A DNA stretch of 64,000 nucleotides. Source: Millisia brevis NBRC 105863 (GTDB lineage Bacteria > Actinomycetota > Actinomycetes > Mycobacteriales > Mycobacteriaceae). Positions 53,242-62,655 of the stretch are shown here, in pieces. How positions within the stretch are numbered: the stretch's first letter is position 1; each line of letters starts with the position of its first letter. Under the pieces are notes generated by a model. That model was not told the origin of the DNA. It did not search any database and saw only the letters and a list, made by a program, of their open reading frames with translations. A program made the translations under genes and the position numbers. Location: the NCBI RefSeq assembly GCF_001552615.1, contig NZ_BCRN01000016.1, positions 1 through 64,000 of the forward strand, written 5' to 3'.

Positions 53242-53787
53242 GTGAACGACGCCGCCACCCCTCGCGCACTGATCCTCGCCCTGGGCGACCTGCGGCCGAA
53301 TATCGCCGCCGACGCCTGGGTCGCCCCGACCGCCTCGGTGATCGGCGCGGTCAATCTGGCCGACCGGGTCGGCATCTGGTACTCGGCCGTTCTCCGAGCG
53401 GAGTCGGAGTCGATCGACATCGCCGAGGGCTCGAACCTCCAGGACGGCGTCACCGCCCACGTCGATCCCGGCTTTCCGCTGCGCGTCGGCACCGGGGTCA
53501 GCGTCGGTCACAACGCGGTCCTGCACGGCTGCACGGTCGAAGACGATTGCCTGATCGGTATGGGCGCGGTCGTGCTCAACGGCGCGGTGATCGGGACCGG
53601 CAGCCTCGTCGCCGCCGGCGCACTGATCCCGCAGGGCATGGTGGTGCCGCCGCGCTCGCTGGTCGCCGGCGTGCCGGCCAAGGTGCGCCGCGAGCTCGGC
53701 GAGGACGAGGTCGCCGCGATCCGCTACAACGCCGAGCACTACGTCGGACTGCTCGAGTCGCACCGCACGGCGACCCCGCTCGACTGA
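53242..53787 (+). CDS. Gamma carbonic anhydrase-like hexapeptide-repeat protein
   Basis: This 181-aa left-handed beta-helix protein of the gamma-carbonic anhydrase/YrdA group has hexapeptide repeats from about residue 25 to 130, the Zn-type residues in TAHVDPG and VGHNAVLHGC, and a C-terminal helix. Many members are inactive or have an acyl-transferase-like role, so enzymatic activity is not certain. The GTG start is chosen; no strong ribosome site is visible. Confidence 0.88.
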   Translation: MNDAATPRALILALGDLRPNIAADAWVAPTASVIGAVNLADRVGIWYSAVLRAESESIDIAEGSNLQDGVTAHVDPGFPLRVGTGVSVGHNAVLHGCTVEDDCLIGMGAVVLNGAVIGTGSLVAAGALIPQGMVVPPRSLVAGVPAKVRRELGEDEVAAIRYNAEHYVGLLESHRTATPLD

Positions 53788-53793
53788 TCAGTC
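53782..53793. repeat. Palindrome spanning two adjacent stop codons
   Basis: GACTGATCAGTC is a perfect 12-bp palindrome whose centre holds the TGA of the carbonic anhydrase gene and, on the other strand, the TGA of the next gene, with no base between them. Confidence 0.6.
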
Positions 53794-54279
53794 CGACTCT
53801 CGGGCGCCGACCAGTTCGGTCAGCTTCTCGCGCAACGTTTCGTGGTCCCGCGCCCAGGCCTGCGCCACGGTGCCGTCCCGGAGTCGGACACCGATGCCGG
53901 TGCGTTTGCGGGGCACATTGCTCAGCCCGCCGAGTGCCGGGGCGCTCTCCCAGGCCGCCGACCTCCCCCGGCTGCGGGTGTAGTCGGTCGGCGGAATGAC
54001 CTCGACGATGTCGTCGATCGGCACCGTCTGATCGCCCTGCCGCAGCTCGTTCGGGGTCAGGAAGACGCTGACGTGGATCCGGGACGCGTGGACGACCAGG
54101 GCGGAGAACGACGCGAGGATGACGGCGACACCGGCCAGCGCGCCCCAGTGGATCGCCGGCCCGGTCGCCAACTCGACCACCAGCGCGATCACGCAGATGA
54201 TCGGACCGATCCACACCACCCGCCAGCGCGCTCCGATCTCCTCGAAGAGCGTCTCGTCGGCCGGTTCAGGTGCGGGCAC
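53788..54279 (-). CDS. Membrane protein with PH-like domain
   Basis: This 163-aa protein has two N-terminal membrane helices (VVWIGPIICVIALVVELATG and GALAGVAVILASFSALVVH) and a C-terminal beta-rich part (VFLTPNELRQGDQTVPIDDIVEVIPP) like bacterial PH/DUF3093 modules. Function unknown. GTG start. It overlaps the upstream membrane protein gene by 14 bp and is probably co-transcribed with it. Confidence 0.7.
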   Translation of the reverse strand: MPAPEPADETLFEEIGARWRVVWIGPIICVIALVVELATGPAIHWGALAGVAVILASFSALVVHASRIHVSVFLTPNELRQGDQTVPIDDIVEVIPPTDYTRSRGRSAAWESAPALGGLSNVPRKRTGIGVRLRDGTVAQAWARDHETLREKLTELVGARESD

Positions 54280-54709
54280 GCGCGAACCAGGCGCCGGCGG
54301 CCGGTCGATAGCTCAGGACCGAGGCCACCACCAGCAACACGATCAGCGCCACGACGATCAGCGGGGGCACCGGAACGGCGCCGGCGGCCAACGAGACGAA
54401 GCTGACCGCGGCGAAGAGCCCGCTGACGCCGACCACGATGCGGCGCGCCACCCGGCCGCCGTCGCGCACCGCCCCGAGCAGCGCGGCGATCACCAGCCCG
54501 AGCAGGGCCAGGACCACCGAGAGAGTGCGGACGAAGGAGACATAGGAATTCGCGGAGTCCGACGACATGCCCTGGTCCAGATAGGCCTGCCGCAGATCGC
54601 TTCCGCTGGTGAATCCGATCAGCCCCAGGGCGATCAATGCCATCGCCCCGATCGCCCAGGCGACGACGGCGACGGTGAGCACCCGAGGCGGTCCCTGCGG
54701 TTCGGTCAC
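54266..54709 (-). CDS. Four-helix membrane protein of unknown function
   Basis: This 147-aa integral membrane protein has four helices (about residues 10-32, 58-80, 88-107 and 112-133) and a short loop with DLRQAYLDQGMSSDSANSY. No family is recognised with confidence; the layout resembles small actinobacterial proteins encoded next to hemB. GTG start at 54709. Confidence 0.75.
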   Translation of the reverse strand: MTEPQGPPRVLTVAVVAWAIGAMALIALGLIGFTSGSDLRQAYLDQGMSSDSANSYVSFVRTLSVVLALLGLVIAALLGAVRDGGRVARRIVVGVSGLFAAVSFVSLAAGAVPVPPLIVVALIVLLVVASVLSYRPAAGAWFARART

Positions 54710-54777
54710 GCGGTCATCGTGGCATGGAGTAACAACGGAACCCGCGGGTGGGGGTATGTCGAGCGGGGAGGGTCGGA

Positions 54778-54924
54778 TCAGCTCATCAGGCCCGGCAGGG
54801 CCAGCGCGGTGGCCGCCAGAATGCCGACCAGTGCGATCACGACGATCAGCAGAGCTTCCAGTCGCGAACTCCGGCTGCGCTCCATCCGAACCTGCACCGT
54901 GACCTCCACGTCAACCCCGTACAT
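54778..54924 (-). CDS. Small single-helix membrane protein
   Basis: This 48-aa protein has a short N-terminal region with charged residues and one C-terminal helix (ALLIVVIALVGILAATALAL). GGGAGA precedes the ATG at 54924 by 8 bases. It lies upstream of the four-helix membrane protein on the same strand. No homologue is recognised. Confidence 0.55.
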   Translation of the reverse strand: MYGVDVEVTVQVRMERSRSSRLEALLIVVIALVGILAATALALPGLMS

Positions 54925-55029
54925 GTGGCATCTCCCGGGGTGGTGACGCCGGTCACCCGAGCCGGGGAGACAAAGGTCACTGTACACATCGATACTCTGA
55001 AAGGCACACCAACAGTCAGGATCGTTCAC

Positions 55030-56040
55030 GTGGAGTCAGCCCCCCTGCATCGACGAGTGGCGGTCGTGGGTGCCGCGGCGTCGGTGCTCGCCGCCGCCCT
55101 GGCCGGCCTGCGCGCCCACACCTTCCTGCCCTCGTTCCTGTTCGTGCTGGCCCTGTGCCTGGCCGCGGTCGGTGTCGGCCTGTGGACGCTGCGCTCGATC
55201 GCCGCACGTTCAGCGGCCGACCGGCAGCCGGAGCCGACCGACGGCGACGACACCCTGGCCGATCTGACGATCGAGGACCGGGGGGCGATCGTCACCCACC
55301 TGCGGTCGGCGGGCTGCGTCTTCGCCGAGGACGAGGCGACCATTCTGACCTCCGCCGCGATCGACGACGCCGACCTGCGATCGATGCTCGAGCTGCGAGT
55401 GTCGGGCTATCCACTCGAGCAGATCGTCGGCTGGACCGACTTCTGCGGGTGGCGGTTGGCGGTGACGCCGGGCGTCTTCGTCCCGCGCCGCAGCACCCAG
55501 CTGCTGGTCCAGGAGGCCACCGCGATCACCAGCCCGCACGCGGTTGTCGTCGACCTGTGCTGCGGTACCGGAGCGATCGGCCTGGCCCTGTTGTCGGCGG
55601 TCGGCGACGTCCAATTGCACGCCGCGGATATCGATCCGGCGGCGGTGGCCTGCGCCCGCGGCAATATCGGTGTCTCCGGCACCGTCTACGAGGGCGACCT
55701 CTACTCGGCGCTACCGCACGAGCTGCGCGGCACGGTCGACACGATCACCGCCAACGTGCCCTACGTGCCGAGCGATGCGATCGACCTGATGCCACGGGAG
55801 GCCCGCGACTTCGAACCGCGGGTCGCCCTCGACGGCGGTGCCGACGGGCTCGACGTCGTGCGGCGGGTCGCCGGGGAGGCGTCGAAGTGGTTGCGACCGG
55901 GCGGCAATCTGTTGGTGGAGACCGCTCCCGATCAGGCGCCGACCGCCCGGACGATCTTCACCGCCGCGGGCCTGACCGCGCGCACGGTCGCCGACGAATC
56001 CTCGACCGCGGTCGTGGTGATCGGCACCCGCCCCGAGTAG
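55030..56040 (+). CDS. PrmC/HemK-like methyltransferase with N-terminal membrane anchor
   Basis: This 336-aa protein has two hydrophobic helices at the N-terminus (about residues 8-25 and 32-52), a linker, and a PrmC-like SAM-dependent methyltransferase: PLEQIVGWTDFCGWRLAV, VFVPRRSTQLLV, SAM motif VVDLCCGTGAIGLAL, and NVPYVPSDA in place of the NPPY that holds the target glutamine. Typical soluble relatives start near TIEDRGAIVTHLRSAG, so the membrane part is an addition. The only suitable start is GTG 55030; no ribosome site is seen. The substrate is unknown; release factor methylation is less likely given the variant motif. Confidence 0.8.
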   Translation: MESAPLHRRVAVVGAAASVLAAALAGLRAHTFLPSFLFVLALCLAAVGVGLWTLRSIAARSAADRQPEPTDGDDTLADLTIEDRGAIVTHLRSAGCVFAEDEATILTSAAIDDADLRSMLELRVSGYPLEQIVGWTDFCGWRLAVTPGVFVPRRSTQLLVQEATAITSPHAVVVDLCCGTGAIGLALLSAVGDVQLHAADIDPAAVACARGNIGVSGTVYEGDLYSALPHELRGTVDTITANVPYVPSDAIDLMPREARDFEPRVALDGGADGLDVVRRVAGEASKWLRPGGNLLVETAPDQAPTARTIFTAAGLTARTVADESSTAVVVIGTRPE

Positions 56041-56062
56041 ATCCGGAGCGCCCCGCAGCAGC

Positions 56063-56605
56063 TCAGGCGCGGGCGAAGTGCGCGTTCGAGTCCGGCCGGA
56101 ACATCATGACGATCGCGGCGCCCGCCGCGAGGGCCTGCAGGATTCCGCTGACCGTGCCGATCACCCCGGCCAGGCCGGTCGCCGAGAGCACATCGGTCAA
56201 ACTCAGCAGCGCGGGTACGGCGTTGAGCACCATCAGGGTGCCGAAGGCGGTCAACACGATGCGCGCCCAGTTCGTCCCCGCATGCATCCGGCGCACCACC
56301 CACATGAAGACCGCGGCCAGGCCGACCATCAGCGCGAACGCGGGCACCATCGACACCACGACCATCAGGTCGGACGGCCGCTCGAGCTCCGGATCCATCG
56401 CGGTGATCGTCGGGTCGAGCAGGATCTCGCGCTTGTCGAGCATCAACACCATCGACGAGACCGCGCCGATCAGCCACAGCACGGTGGCCGCCCACCACAT
56501 TTGACGTGCGGCCTCGATATCGATCGGCCGCTCGTCGGGTTTGGTCTCGGGGTGGACCGGATCCATCGGTTCGGGAGGCAGGGACGCCTCGAAGCCGCCG
56601 TTCAT
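56063..56605 (-). CDS. Four-helix membrane protein downstream of hemB
   Basis: This 180-aa membrane protein has a Pro/Glu-rich N-terminal tail (LPPEPMDPVHPETKPDERPID) and four helices (TVLWLIGAVSSMVLML; LMVVVSMVPAFALMVGLAAVFMW; ARIVLTAFGTLMVLNAVPALL; a last Ala/Gly-rich one). It begins 16 bp after the hemB stop and has GGAGAGG before its ATG, so it belongs to the haem operon. Function unknown. Confidence 0.8.
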   Translation of the reverse strand: MNGGFEASLPPEPMDPVHPETKPDERPIDIEAARQMWWAATVLWLIGAVSSMVLMLDKREILLDPTITAMDPELERPSDLMVVVSMVPAFALMVGLAAVFMWVVRRMHAGTNWARIVLTAFGTLMVLNAVPALLSLTDVLSATGLAGVIGTVSGILQALAAGAAIVMMFRPDSNAHFARA

Positions 56606-56621
56606 GGGCCGGTCCTCTCCG

Positions 56622-57605
56622 CTACAGCCGGTTGGCCACCTCGGTAGCCCAGTACGTGAGGATGATATCCGCGCCCGCACGTCGGATACACAACAAGGAC
56701 TCGAGGATCGCCGCGTCGCGGTCGATCCACCCCTGCTGCGCGGCGGCGGTGATCATCGCGTACTCCCCCGACACCTGGTAGGCGGCCACCGGGACCGGCG
56801 ACCGGTCGGCGACCTCGCGAACCAGGTCGAGGTAGGCGAGCGCCGGCTTGACCATCACCATGTCGGCGCCCTCGGCGATGTCGAGTTCCACCTCGTGCAA
56901 TGCCTCGCGGCGGTTGGCGCTGTCCTGCTGGTAGCTGCGCCGGTCACCGCGCAACGACGAGCCGACCGCCTCCCGGAAGGGCCCGTAGAACGCCGACGCG
57001 TACTTCGCCGCATAGGCGAGCTGCGAGACGTCGGTGTACCCGGCGCTGTCCAGCGCGGAGCGGATCGCACCGATCTGGCCGTCCATCATGCCGCTGGGTC
57101 CGACGACCTGCGCCCCGGCCTCGGCCTGGGAGACCGCAAGCTCCGCGTACCGCTCGAGGGTCGCGTCGTTGTCGACCCGACCGTCGCCGGTCAGCACCCC
57201 GCAGTGGCCGTGGTCGGTGAACTCGTCGAGGCAGGTATCGGCCATCAGGACGGTGTCGTCGCCGAATTCCTTGGTCAACAGCCGCAGCGCCCGGTTGAGC
57301 ACCCCGTTCGGGTCGCTGCCGGCCGAACCGATCGCGTCCTTGTCCTCCGGACGCGGGACACCGAAGAGCATCAGCCCGCCGACACCGGCCGAGATCGCCT
57401 CCTCGGCGGCGACGACCAACGACTGCTCGGTGTGCTGCACGACGCCCGGCATCGAGGAGATCGGCGTCGGAACCTCGATACCGTCGGCGACGAACATCGG
57501 CAGGACCAGTGCCCGGGCCTCGAGCGAGGTCTCCGCGACCAGGTTGCGCATCGCCGGAGTGGTGCGCAACCGGCGCGGTCGAACGACCGGATGATCGAGG
57601 CTCAT
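56622..57605 (-). CDS. hemB: Delta-aminolevulinic acid dehydratase (porphobilinogen synthase)
   Basis: HemB condenses two 5-aminolevulinates to porphobilinogen. The two Schiff-base lysines lie in YAAKYASAFYGPFR and MVMVKPALAYLD. The metal region is ADTCLDEFTDHGHCG, which keeps two of the three zinc Cys and has Asp in place of the middle one. The length is 327 aa. The ATG overlaps the hemD stop (ATGA). Confidence 0.96.
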   Translation of the reverse strand: MSLDHPVVRPRRLRTTPAMRNLVAETSLEARALVLPMFVADGIEVPTPISSMPGVVQHTEQSLVVAAEEAISAGVGGLMLFGVPRPEDKDAIGSAGSDPNGVLNRALRLLTKEFGDDTVLMADTCLDEFTDHGHCGVLTGDGRVDNDATLERYAELAVSQAEAGAQVVGPSGMMDGQIGAIRSALDSAGYTDVSQLAYAAKYASAFYGPFREAVGSSLRGDRRSYQQDSANRREALHEVELDIAEGADMVMVKPALAYLDLVREVADRSPVPVAAYQVSGEYAMITAAAQQGWIDRDAAILESLLCIRRAGADIILTYWATEVANRL

Positions 57606-59161
57606 CGGCGCCGCGACTTCTTGCGCGGCGGCGGCAGAGCTCCCTCGGCCCGCAGCTGCGCGGCCCGCTCCGCCAATGCGTCGACCAGTTCGGCGACGTT
57701 CGCGGTCTCGGGCTGCACGTCGACCCGCAGGCCGAACTCCGCGGCGGTCTCCGCGGTCTTCGGGCCGATGCAGGCGACCAGCGTGCGCGCGTGCGGCTTG
57801 CCGGCGATGCCGACCAGGTTGCGCACGGTGGAGGACGAGGTGAAGCAGACCGCGTCGAAGCCGCCGGTCTTGATCATCTCGCGGATCTCCGCCGCCGGCG
57901 GTGCCGCGCGAACGGTCCGGTAGGCGGTGACGTCGTCGATCTCCCAGCCGCGGTCCCGCAGGCCCTCGGCGAGGGTCTCGGTGGCGATGTCCGCGCGCGG
58001 CAGCAGCACCCGGTTGACCGGGTCGAAGACGTCGTCGTACGGCGGGAAGTCCTCGAGCAGACCCTGCGACGACTGCTCGCCACTGGGCACCAACTCCGGC
58101 TCGATACCGAAGGCGCGCACCCGCGCGGCCGTTCCCTCACCGACGCAGGCGATCTTGACACCGGAGAAGGCCCGCGCGTCCAGACCGAACTCGCCGAACT
58201 TCTCCCAGACCGCGCGCACCGCGTTGGTCGAGGTGAACACGACCCACTGGTAGCGGCCGTCGACCAGACCCTTGACCGAACGCTCCATCTGCGCGGGGCT
58301 GCGCGGCGGCTCGACCGCGATCGTCGGCACCTCGATGGGGATCGCGCCGTGCGAGACCAGCCGATCGCTCATCTCCGCGGCCTGATCCTTGGTCCGCGGC
58401 ACCAGCACCGTCCAGCCGTACAGCGCGCGCGACTCCCACCACGACAGCTTGCCGCGCTGCGAGATCGCCTTGCCGACGGTGACGACGACCGGGCCGGGCT
58501 GCTCGATCACCGTCTTGCCGAGCGTCGCGAGGGTCGCCTCGATCGTCTTCTGCCGACGGGTGGTGCCCGCGGTGGTGACCGCCACCGGTGTCTGCGGCGC
58601 CAGGCCGTGCTCGACCAGCGCGGACGCGGTCTCGGCGAGGTGCTCGGAGCCGGCGCTGATCACCAGCGGACCGGGCGCGGCGGCGACCGCCGGCCAGTCG
58701 ACCTCGCCGCGCACGTCGACCTCGGTATGCGTCGAGCCGAGCGCGACACCCGCGTAGCTCGGCACCGCCGAACCGGCGGGCAGGCCCGGGTAGACCTCGA
58801 AGCCGACCGTGCTCCGCGAGACCGCGGTGATCTCCGCGATCACCGAATCGGTGGTCAGCGGATCGCCGGCGACCAACCGCACGACGTCGTAGCCATTCTT
58901 CGCCTCGTTGACGAGGGTCTTTGCGACCTCGGCCGGCTCGCCGAGAGCCGGACGCACCTGAACGTCGCGATCCTCGTCGGTCTCGCCGGCGATGTCGGCG
59001 CCCACCAGATCGGTGATATCGGCTGCGACCTCGGCATCGACGAAGGCGCGATGTGCGGTGCGCAGCGCATCGCTGGCCCGCAGCGTCAGCAGCGCGGGAT
59101 CACCCGGGCCCGAGCCGACGAAGAGGATCCGCCCCCGGGCGTTGGTGCGGGTTCGGGTCAT
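57602..59161 (-). CDS. hemD: Uroporphyrinogen-III methyltransferase / synthase fusion (HemD/CysG)
   Basis: This 519-aa fusion has an N-terminal SAM:uroporphyrinogen-III methyltransferase-like half (LFVGSGPGDPALLTLRASDAL; YPGLPAGSAVPSYAG) and, from about residue 255, uroporphyrinogen-III synthase (TVLVPRTKDQAAEMSD; VFTSTNAVRAVWEKF; FTSSSTVRNLVG). It closes the tetrapyrrole ring and may also start sirohaem synthesis. In the methyltransferase half the usual GDP-x-x motif is present as AGDPLTTD. GGAG lies 9 bases before the ATG. Confidence 0.93.
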   Translation of the reverse strand: MTRTRTNARGRILFVGSGPGDPALLTLRASDALRTAHRAFVDAEVAADITDLVGADIAGETDEDRDVQVRPALGEPAEVAKTLVNEAKNGYDVVRLVAGDPLTTDSVIAEITAVSRSTVGFEVYPGLPAGSAVPSYAGVALGSTHTEVDVRGEVDWPAVAAAPGPLVISAGSEHLAETASALVEHGLAPQTPVAVTTAGTTRRQKTIEATLATLGKTVIEQPGPVVVTVGKAISQRGKLSWWESRALYGWTVLVPRTKDQAAEMSDRLVSHGAIPIEVPTIAVEPPRSPAQMERSVKGLVDGRYQWVVFTSTNAVRAVWEKFGEFGLDARAFSGVKIACVGEGTAARVRAFGIEPELVPSGEQSSQGLLEDFPPYDDVFDPVNRVLLPRADIATETLAEGLRDRGWEIDDVTAYRTVRAAPPAAEIREMIKTGGFDAVCFTSSSTVRNLVGIAGKPHARTLVACIGPKTAETAAEFGLRVDVQPETANVAELVDALAERAAQLRAEGALPPPRKKSRRR

Positions 59162-59376
59162 CGATTGTTCTCCAGTGCATACTTGTTTCGGAAGCGAAGT
59201 TCGATCGAATCGACGGAGCCGCGCTTCGGGATGACGCGTGCGGTGGCGATCCGTTCCGGCCGGCCTACTCGTGTCGACCGACGTTTCGCTCGGACACCGG
59301 CCCGACCGGGCCGTACCAATTCGAGTTCACGTGCCCCTTCGAGGGTGCCCATATATGCCGTCCGGGTCTCAGACAT
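59158..59376 (-). CDS. Small ORF between hemC and hemD
   Basis: This 72-aa basic ORF fills the 207-bp gap exactly: its ATG (59376) overlaps the hemC stop and its TGA overlaps the hemD ATG. It is rich in Arg, Glu and Val ([36 protein letters not shown]), with no membrane helix or motif. GGAAG lies upstream. The fit to an operon of overlapping genes favours a real gene, but no family is recognised and the gap could be noncoding. Confidence 0.45.
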   Translation of the reverse strand: MSETRTAYMGTLEGARELELVRPGRAGVRAKRRSTRVGRPERIATARVIPKRGSVDSIELRFRNKYALENNR

Positions 59377-60355
59377 CGCTTCCACTTCCCTGTTCCGCTG
59401 TCGCGGGCACCCGTTCGGCCGGCCCCGACGGTTCCGTCGGTGTCACCAGCTCGCGCGCACCCAAATCCAATAGTTCGCGGGCGACCGCTGCGCCCACTTT
59501 TTCCGCATCCGCGACCGCCGCCACGGCGGAGGCCTTCAACACGTCACTTCCGTCGAACGCGGCCGCCATCCCGCGAATCGACAGTTCCTCGACGATGCGG
59601 CCGTCGTCGTCGAGCGACTCGACAACCTCCGCGATCGCCCCCACCGGCGCCGTGCACCCCGCCTCGAGTTCCACGAGCAGGGCCCGCTCGGCCGCCACCG
59701 CCGCCCGCGTCGCCGGGTCGTCGATCTCGGCCACCAGCCGGATCAACTCGGCGTCGTCGGAACGCACTTCCACCGCCAGCGCTCCCTGCGCCGGCGCCGG
59801 AACGAACTGACTCGGCTCGAGCGATTCGGTGATCGCGTCGAGCCGTCCGATACGTTCGAGACCCGCGCGCGCCACCACGACCGCGTCGAGCTCACCGTCG
59901 GTCACCTTGCGCAGCCGCGTATCGAGATTTCCGCGCAGGGGTACCACCGTCAATCCGAGCCCGAGCGCCTCGAGCTGCGCCACGCGCCGCGGAGCCGACG
60001 TTCCGATCACCGATCCGGCGGGCAACTGACCGAGCACCAGGCCGTCCCGCGCGACCAACGCGTCGCGGACGTCGGCGCGCGGCGGCACCGCGGCGATGAG
60101 GAAACGTGGATCCGCAGCCGTGGGGAGGTCCTTGTACGAGTGTACGGCGACATCGATCCGCCCGTCGGCGAGCGCATCGCGCAGAGCCGAGGTGAAAACC
60201 CCGACGCCGATCGTGGCCACCGGAGCCTGCGAGCGATCGCCCGCGGTCTCGACGATGACCAGTTCCGCCTCGTGGCCCAGGGCGCGCAATTCGTCGCGGA
60301 CGGTCCCGGCCTGGGTCGTCGCCAACAGCGACCCGCGCGTTCCGATCCGAATCAC
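59369..60355 (-). CDS. hemC: Hydroxymethylbilane synthase (porphobilinogen deaminase)
   Basis: HemC joins four porphobilinogens into hydroxymethylbilane. The N-terminus [15 protein letters not shown], the substrate Arg residues in [10 protein letters not shown] and [12 protein letters not shown], and the dipyrromethane Cys near residue 234 in [12 protein letters not shown] are all present. The length is 328 aa, with a GTG start overlapping the hemA stop (GTGA). The C-terminus carries a short extra tail ([17 protein letters not shown]). Confidence 0.95.
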   Translation of the reverse strand: MIRIGTRGSLLATTQAGTVRDELRALGHEAELVIVETAGDRSQAPVATIGVGVFTSALRDALADGRIDVAVHSYKDLPTAADPRFLIAAVPPRADVRDALVARDGLVLGQLPAGSVIGTSAPRRVAQLEALGLGLTVVPLRGNLDTRLRKVTDGELDAVVVARAGLERIGRLDAITESLEPSQFVPAPAQGALAVEVRSDDAELIRLVAEIDDPATRAAVAAERALLVELEAGCTAPVGAIAEVVESLDDDGRIVEELSIRGMAAAFDGSDVLKASAVAAVADAEKVGAAVARELLDLGARELVTPTEPSGPAERVPATAEQGSGSDV

Positions 60356-61716
60356 GACGTCACGTCCGTTCCCTTGTGTCGTTCCACCGGCGGTCCGGCG
60401 ATCTCGACGGTCTCGCTCGCGGCGGCCACCGCGGCCGCGGAGCCGGGCGACAGTTCGAACAGCTCGCGCAGCGCCTCGGCGTAGCTGCTTCCGCCGGGGG
60501 CCCCGGCGAGTTGCTTGACCCGCACCGTCGGCGCGTGCAGCAACTTGTCGACCACCCGGCGGACCGTATGGGCGACCTCGTCGCGCTGCTGATCGGGCAG
60601 ATCGGGAAGTCGGCCGTCCAGGCGCAGCAATTCCGCCTCGACGACCTCCGCCGCCCGCCGGCGCAGCGCGGCGACCGTCGGGGTCACCGCGGCCTCGCGC
60701 TGGGCGAGCAGATAGGCCGCGAGCGCGGAGGCCACGATGTCGCGGCCGGCGCGCTCGTCCTCGGCGGCCAGCGTGGACGCCGGGTCGCGCTGCAGCGCCT
60801 GCACGTCGATGACCTCGACACCCGCCAGTTCGGTGACCGCGGGGTCGATATCGCGCGGAAGGCCCATGTCGCACAAGACGATCGGGCGATCCTGCCGCCC
60901 GACGAGAGCCGACCGCACCTGGTCGGCACTCAGCACGGTGCCCACCGCGCCGGTACAGGCAACCAGGACGTCGGCGTCGGCGACCGCGGGAACCAGATCG
61001 TCGAGACCGGCGACGTCGGCCGGGATTCCCGCTTCGGTGACCGTGCGGGCGAGGTTGCGGGCCCGGTCGAGGGTGCGGTTGATCAGCGTCACCGAACCGA
61101 TGCCGGCGCGGGTGAGATAGGCGACCGCGAGCGAACCCATCGCCCCGGCACCGACCACGACGGCGCGCCGCCCGGCCAGCCCGCCGAGGAACCCGTCCGC
61201 GCGGTCGAGCGCGACCGAGACCATCGAGGCGCCGGCCGAGTCGATGCCGGTATCGCTGTGCACCCGCTTGCCGACGCGCAGGGCGCCCTGCGACAGCTCG
61301 TGCAGCACCCGCCCGACCGCGTGCTGCTCGTCGGCGACCGCATAGGCCGACCGCAACTGGCCGAGGATCTGCTGCTCACCGACCACCATCGAATCGAGGC
61401 CCGCGGCGACGGTGAACATGTGCTCGACCGCCGACTCGCTGTACCGCACATAGGCATGTCCGGTCAGATCCGCGAAGGGCATCGCGCTGTGGTCCGACAA
61501 CACCGATCCGACGTCGGCGAGCGCGGAGTGGAACGAATCGACGACGGCGTAGATCTCGACGCGATTGCACGTCGAGAGCACCATCGCCTCGGATACGTGC
61601 TCCGATTCGAGCAACGCCGTCAGCATCTTCGGTCGATCGACCTCGGCGACCGTGACGCGCTCGAGAACCTCCACCGGGGCGGTCCGATGGGAGACGCCCA
61701 GCAGCAACACACTCAC
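60352..61716 (-). CDS. hemA: Glutamyl-tRNA reductase
   Basis: HemA reduces glutamyl-tRNA to glutamate-1-semialdehyde, the committed step of C5 haem synthesis. It shows [13 protein letters not shown], the catalytic Cys50 in [17 protein letters not shown], and the NADPH motif [15 protein letters not shown]. The length is 454 aa. GTG start at 61716 overlaps the rex stop, so rex and hemA are coupled and haem supply is probably tied to the NADH/NAD ratio. Confidence 0.96.
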   Translation of the reverse strand: MSVLLLGVSHRTAPVEVLERVTVAEVDRPKMLTALLESEHVSEAMVLSTCNRVEIYAVVDSFHSALADVGSVLSDHSAMPFADLTGHAYVRYSESAVEHMFTVAAGLDSMVVGEQQILGQLRSAYAVADEQHAVGRVLHELSQGALRVGKRVHSDTGIDSAGASMVSVALDRADGFLGGLAGRRAVVVGAGAMGSLAVAYLTRAGIGSVTLINRTLDRARNLARTVTEAGIPADVAGLDDLVPAVADADVLVACTGAVGTVLSADQVRSALVGRQDRPIVLCDMGLPRDIDPAVTELAGVEVIDVQALQRDPASTLAAEDERAGRDIVASALAAYLLAQREAAVTPTVAALRRRAAEVVEAELLRLDGRLPDLPDQQRDEVAHTVRRVVDKLLHAPTVRVKQLAGAPGGSSYAEALRELFELSPGSAAAVAAASETVEIAGPPVERHKGTDVTS

Positions 61717-62498
61717 CGCGCACCCACCGATCCAGCCGTCCTACCCGTGCCCATGCCACCTCCAGACGCGGCGTCATTGCCGCGCATGTCCGCTTCACCG
61801 TCGGATGCCTGAATATCGACATCGTCGAACGCGTTGATGCTGTTGAACGTGAGCACCTGCATGTCGATCGCGAGATCGACCCGCCGCTGCTCGACTCGAT
61901 CCGGCAGATCGAAGTCGGCGGCGGTGAAGTTGAGGATCGACCGCACCCCACCGTCGACGAGGGTGCGGGCGACGTCGGCGGCCGGCGCGTCCGGAGTGGC
62001 GACCACGCCGACGGTCGGGGCGAGTTCCCGGCAGGCCCGGGGCAGTTCGGCGACATCGCGGACGGTGAGCGTGCCGAGTCGTTGGCCGACGCGCTCGGGA
62101 CTGCGGTCGAAGAGGCCGACCATGCGGAATCCCTTGCGGTTGAACCCGGAGTAGCGGGCCAGGGCGGTGCCGAGGTGGCCGATGCCGACCAGGACCACCC
62201 GGTGCTGGCGGTCGAGGCCCAGTCCGCGCTCGATGCGCTCGCGCAGCCGGGCGACGTCGTAGCCGACCCCGCGGATCCCGCTGCGGCCGAGGTGGGACAG
62301 ATCACGCCGAAGCTTCGCGGAACCGACCCCGGCGGCGCCGGCCAATTCCTCACTGGATACCGTCACCACGCCGCGCTCGACCATGGAACCGAGGACCTCG
62401 AGGTAGATCGCCAGCCGGCCGACGGTCGCCTGCGGTATCCGGGACACACTCGGTGGCATATGGGGGCCACCGGCAGGTGTGCGGCGCACGTAGGACAC
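61713..62498 (-). CDS. rex: Redox-sensing repressor Rex
   Basis: Rex is an NADH-sensing repressor. The N-terminal winged helix includes [16 protein letters not shown] and [21 protein letters not shown]; the Rossmann domain has [16 protein letters not shown] and [12 protein letters not shown] at 62498 is chosen because AAGGAG stands 8 bases upstream, giving 261 aa; GTG 62561 and ATG 62459 are alternatives. As in Streptomyces, rex precedes hemA. A C-terminal Gly/Asp tail is not conserved. A Rex-box-like site lies upstream. Confidence 0.93.
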   Translation of the reverse strand: MSYVRRTPAGGPHMPPSVSRIPQATVGRLAIYLEVLGSMVERGVVTVSSEELAGAAGVGSAKLRRDLSHLGRSGIRGVGYDVARLRERIERGLGLDRQHRVVLVGIGHLGTALARYSGFNRKGFRMVGLFDRSPERVGQRLGTLTVRDVAELPRACRELAPTVGVVATPDAPAADVARTLVDGGVRSILNFTAADFDLPDRVEQRRVDLAIDMQVLTFNSINAFDDVDIQASDGEADMRGNDAASGGGMGTGRTAGSVGAR

Positions 62499-62593
62499 GT
62501 CTTCGGCTCCTTGCCCGACCGCTGCGACTGCCGACGACGACAGCCGGATACGGTGGGTCACGACTCGGGTTCAGCAGGGACTACGGTAGCCGC

Positions 62594-62611
62594 TTGTGAA
62601 CGAATGAACAA
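62594..62611 (-). promoter_or_regulatory. Possible Rex operator
   Basis: TTGTGAACGAATGAACAA has the TTGT...ACAA ends and the 18-bp length of actinobacterial Rex boxes, about 100 bp upstream of rex. Its left half (TTGTGAACG) fits well; the right half deviates in the middle. Autoregulation is the likely meaning. Confidence 0.55.
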
Positions 62612-62655
62612 AGTCGCCGAGCCGTCCGGTAGGATGCCGGCGCCCCGATAGGGCA

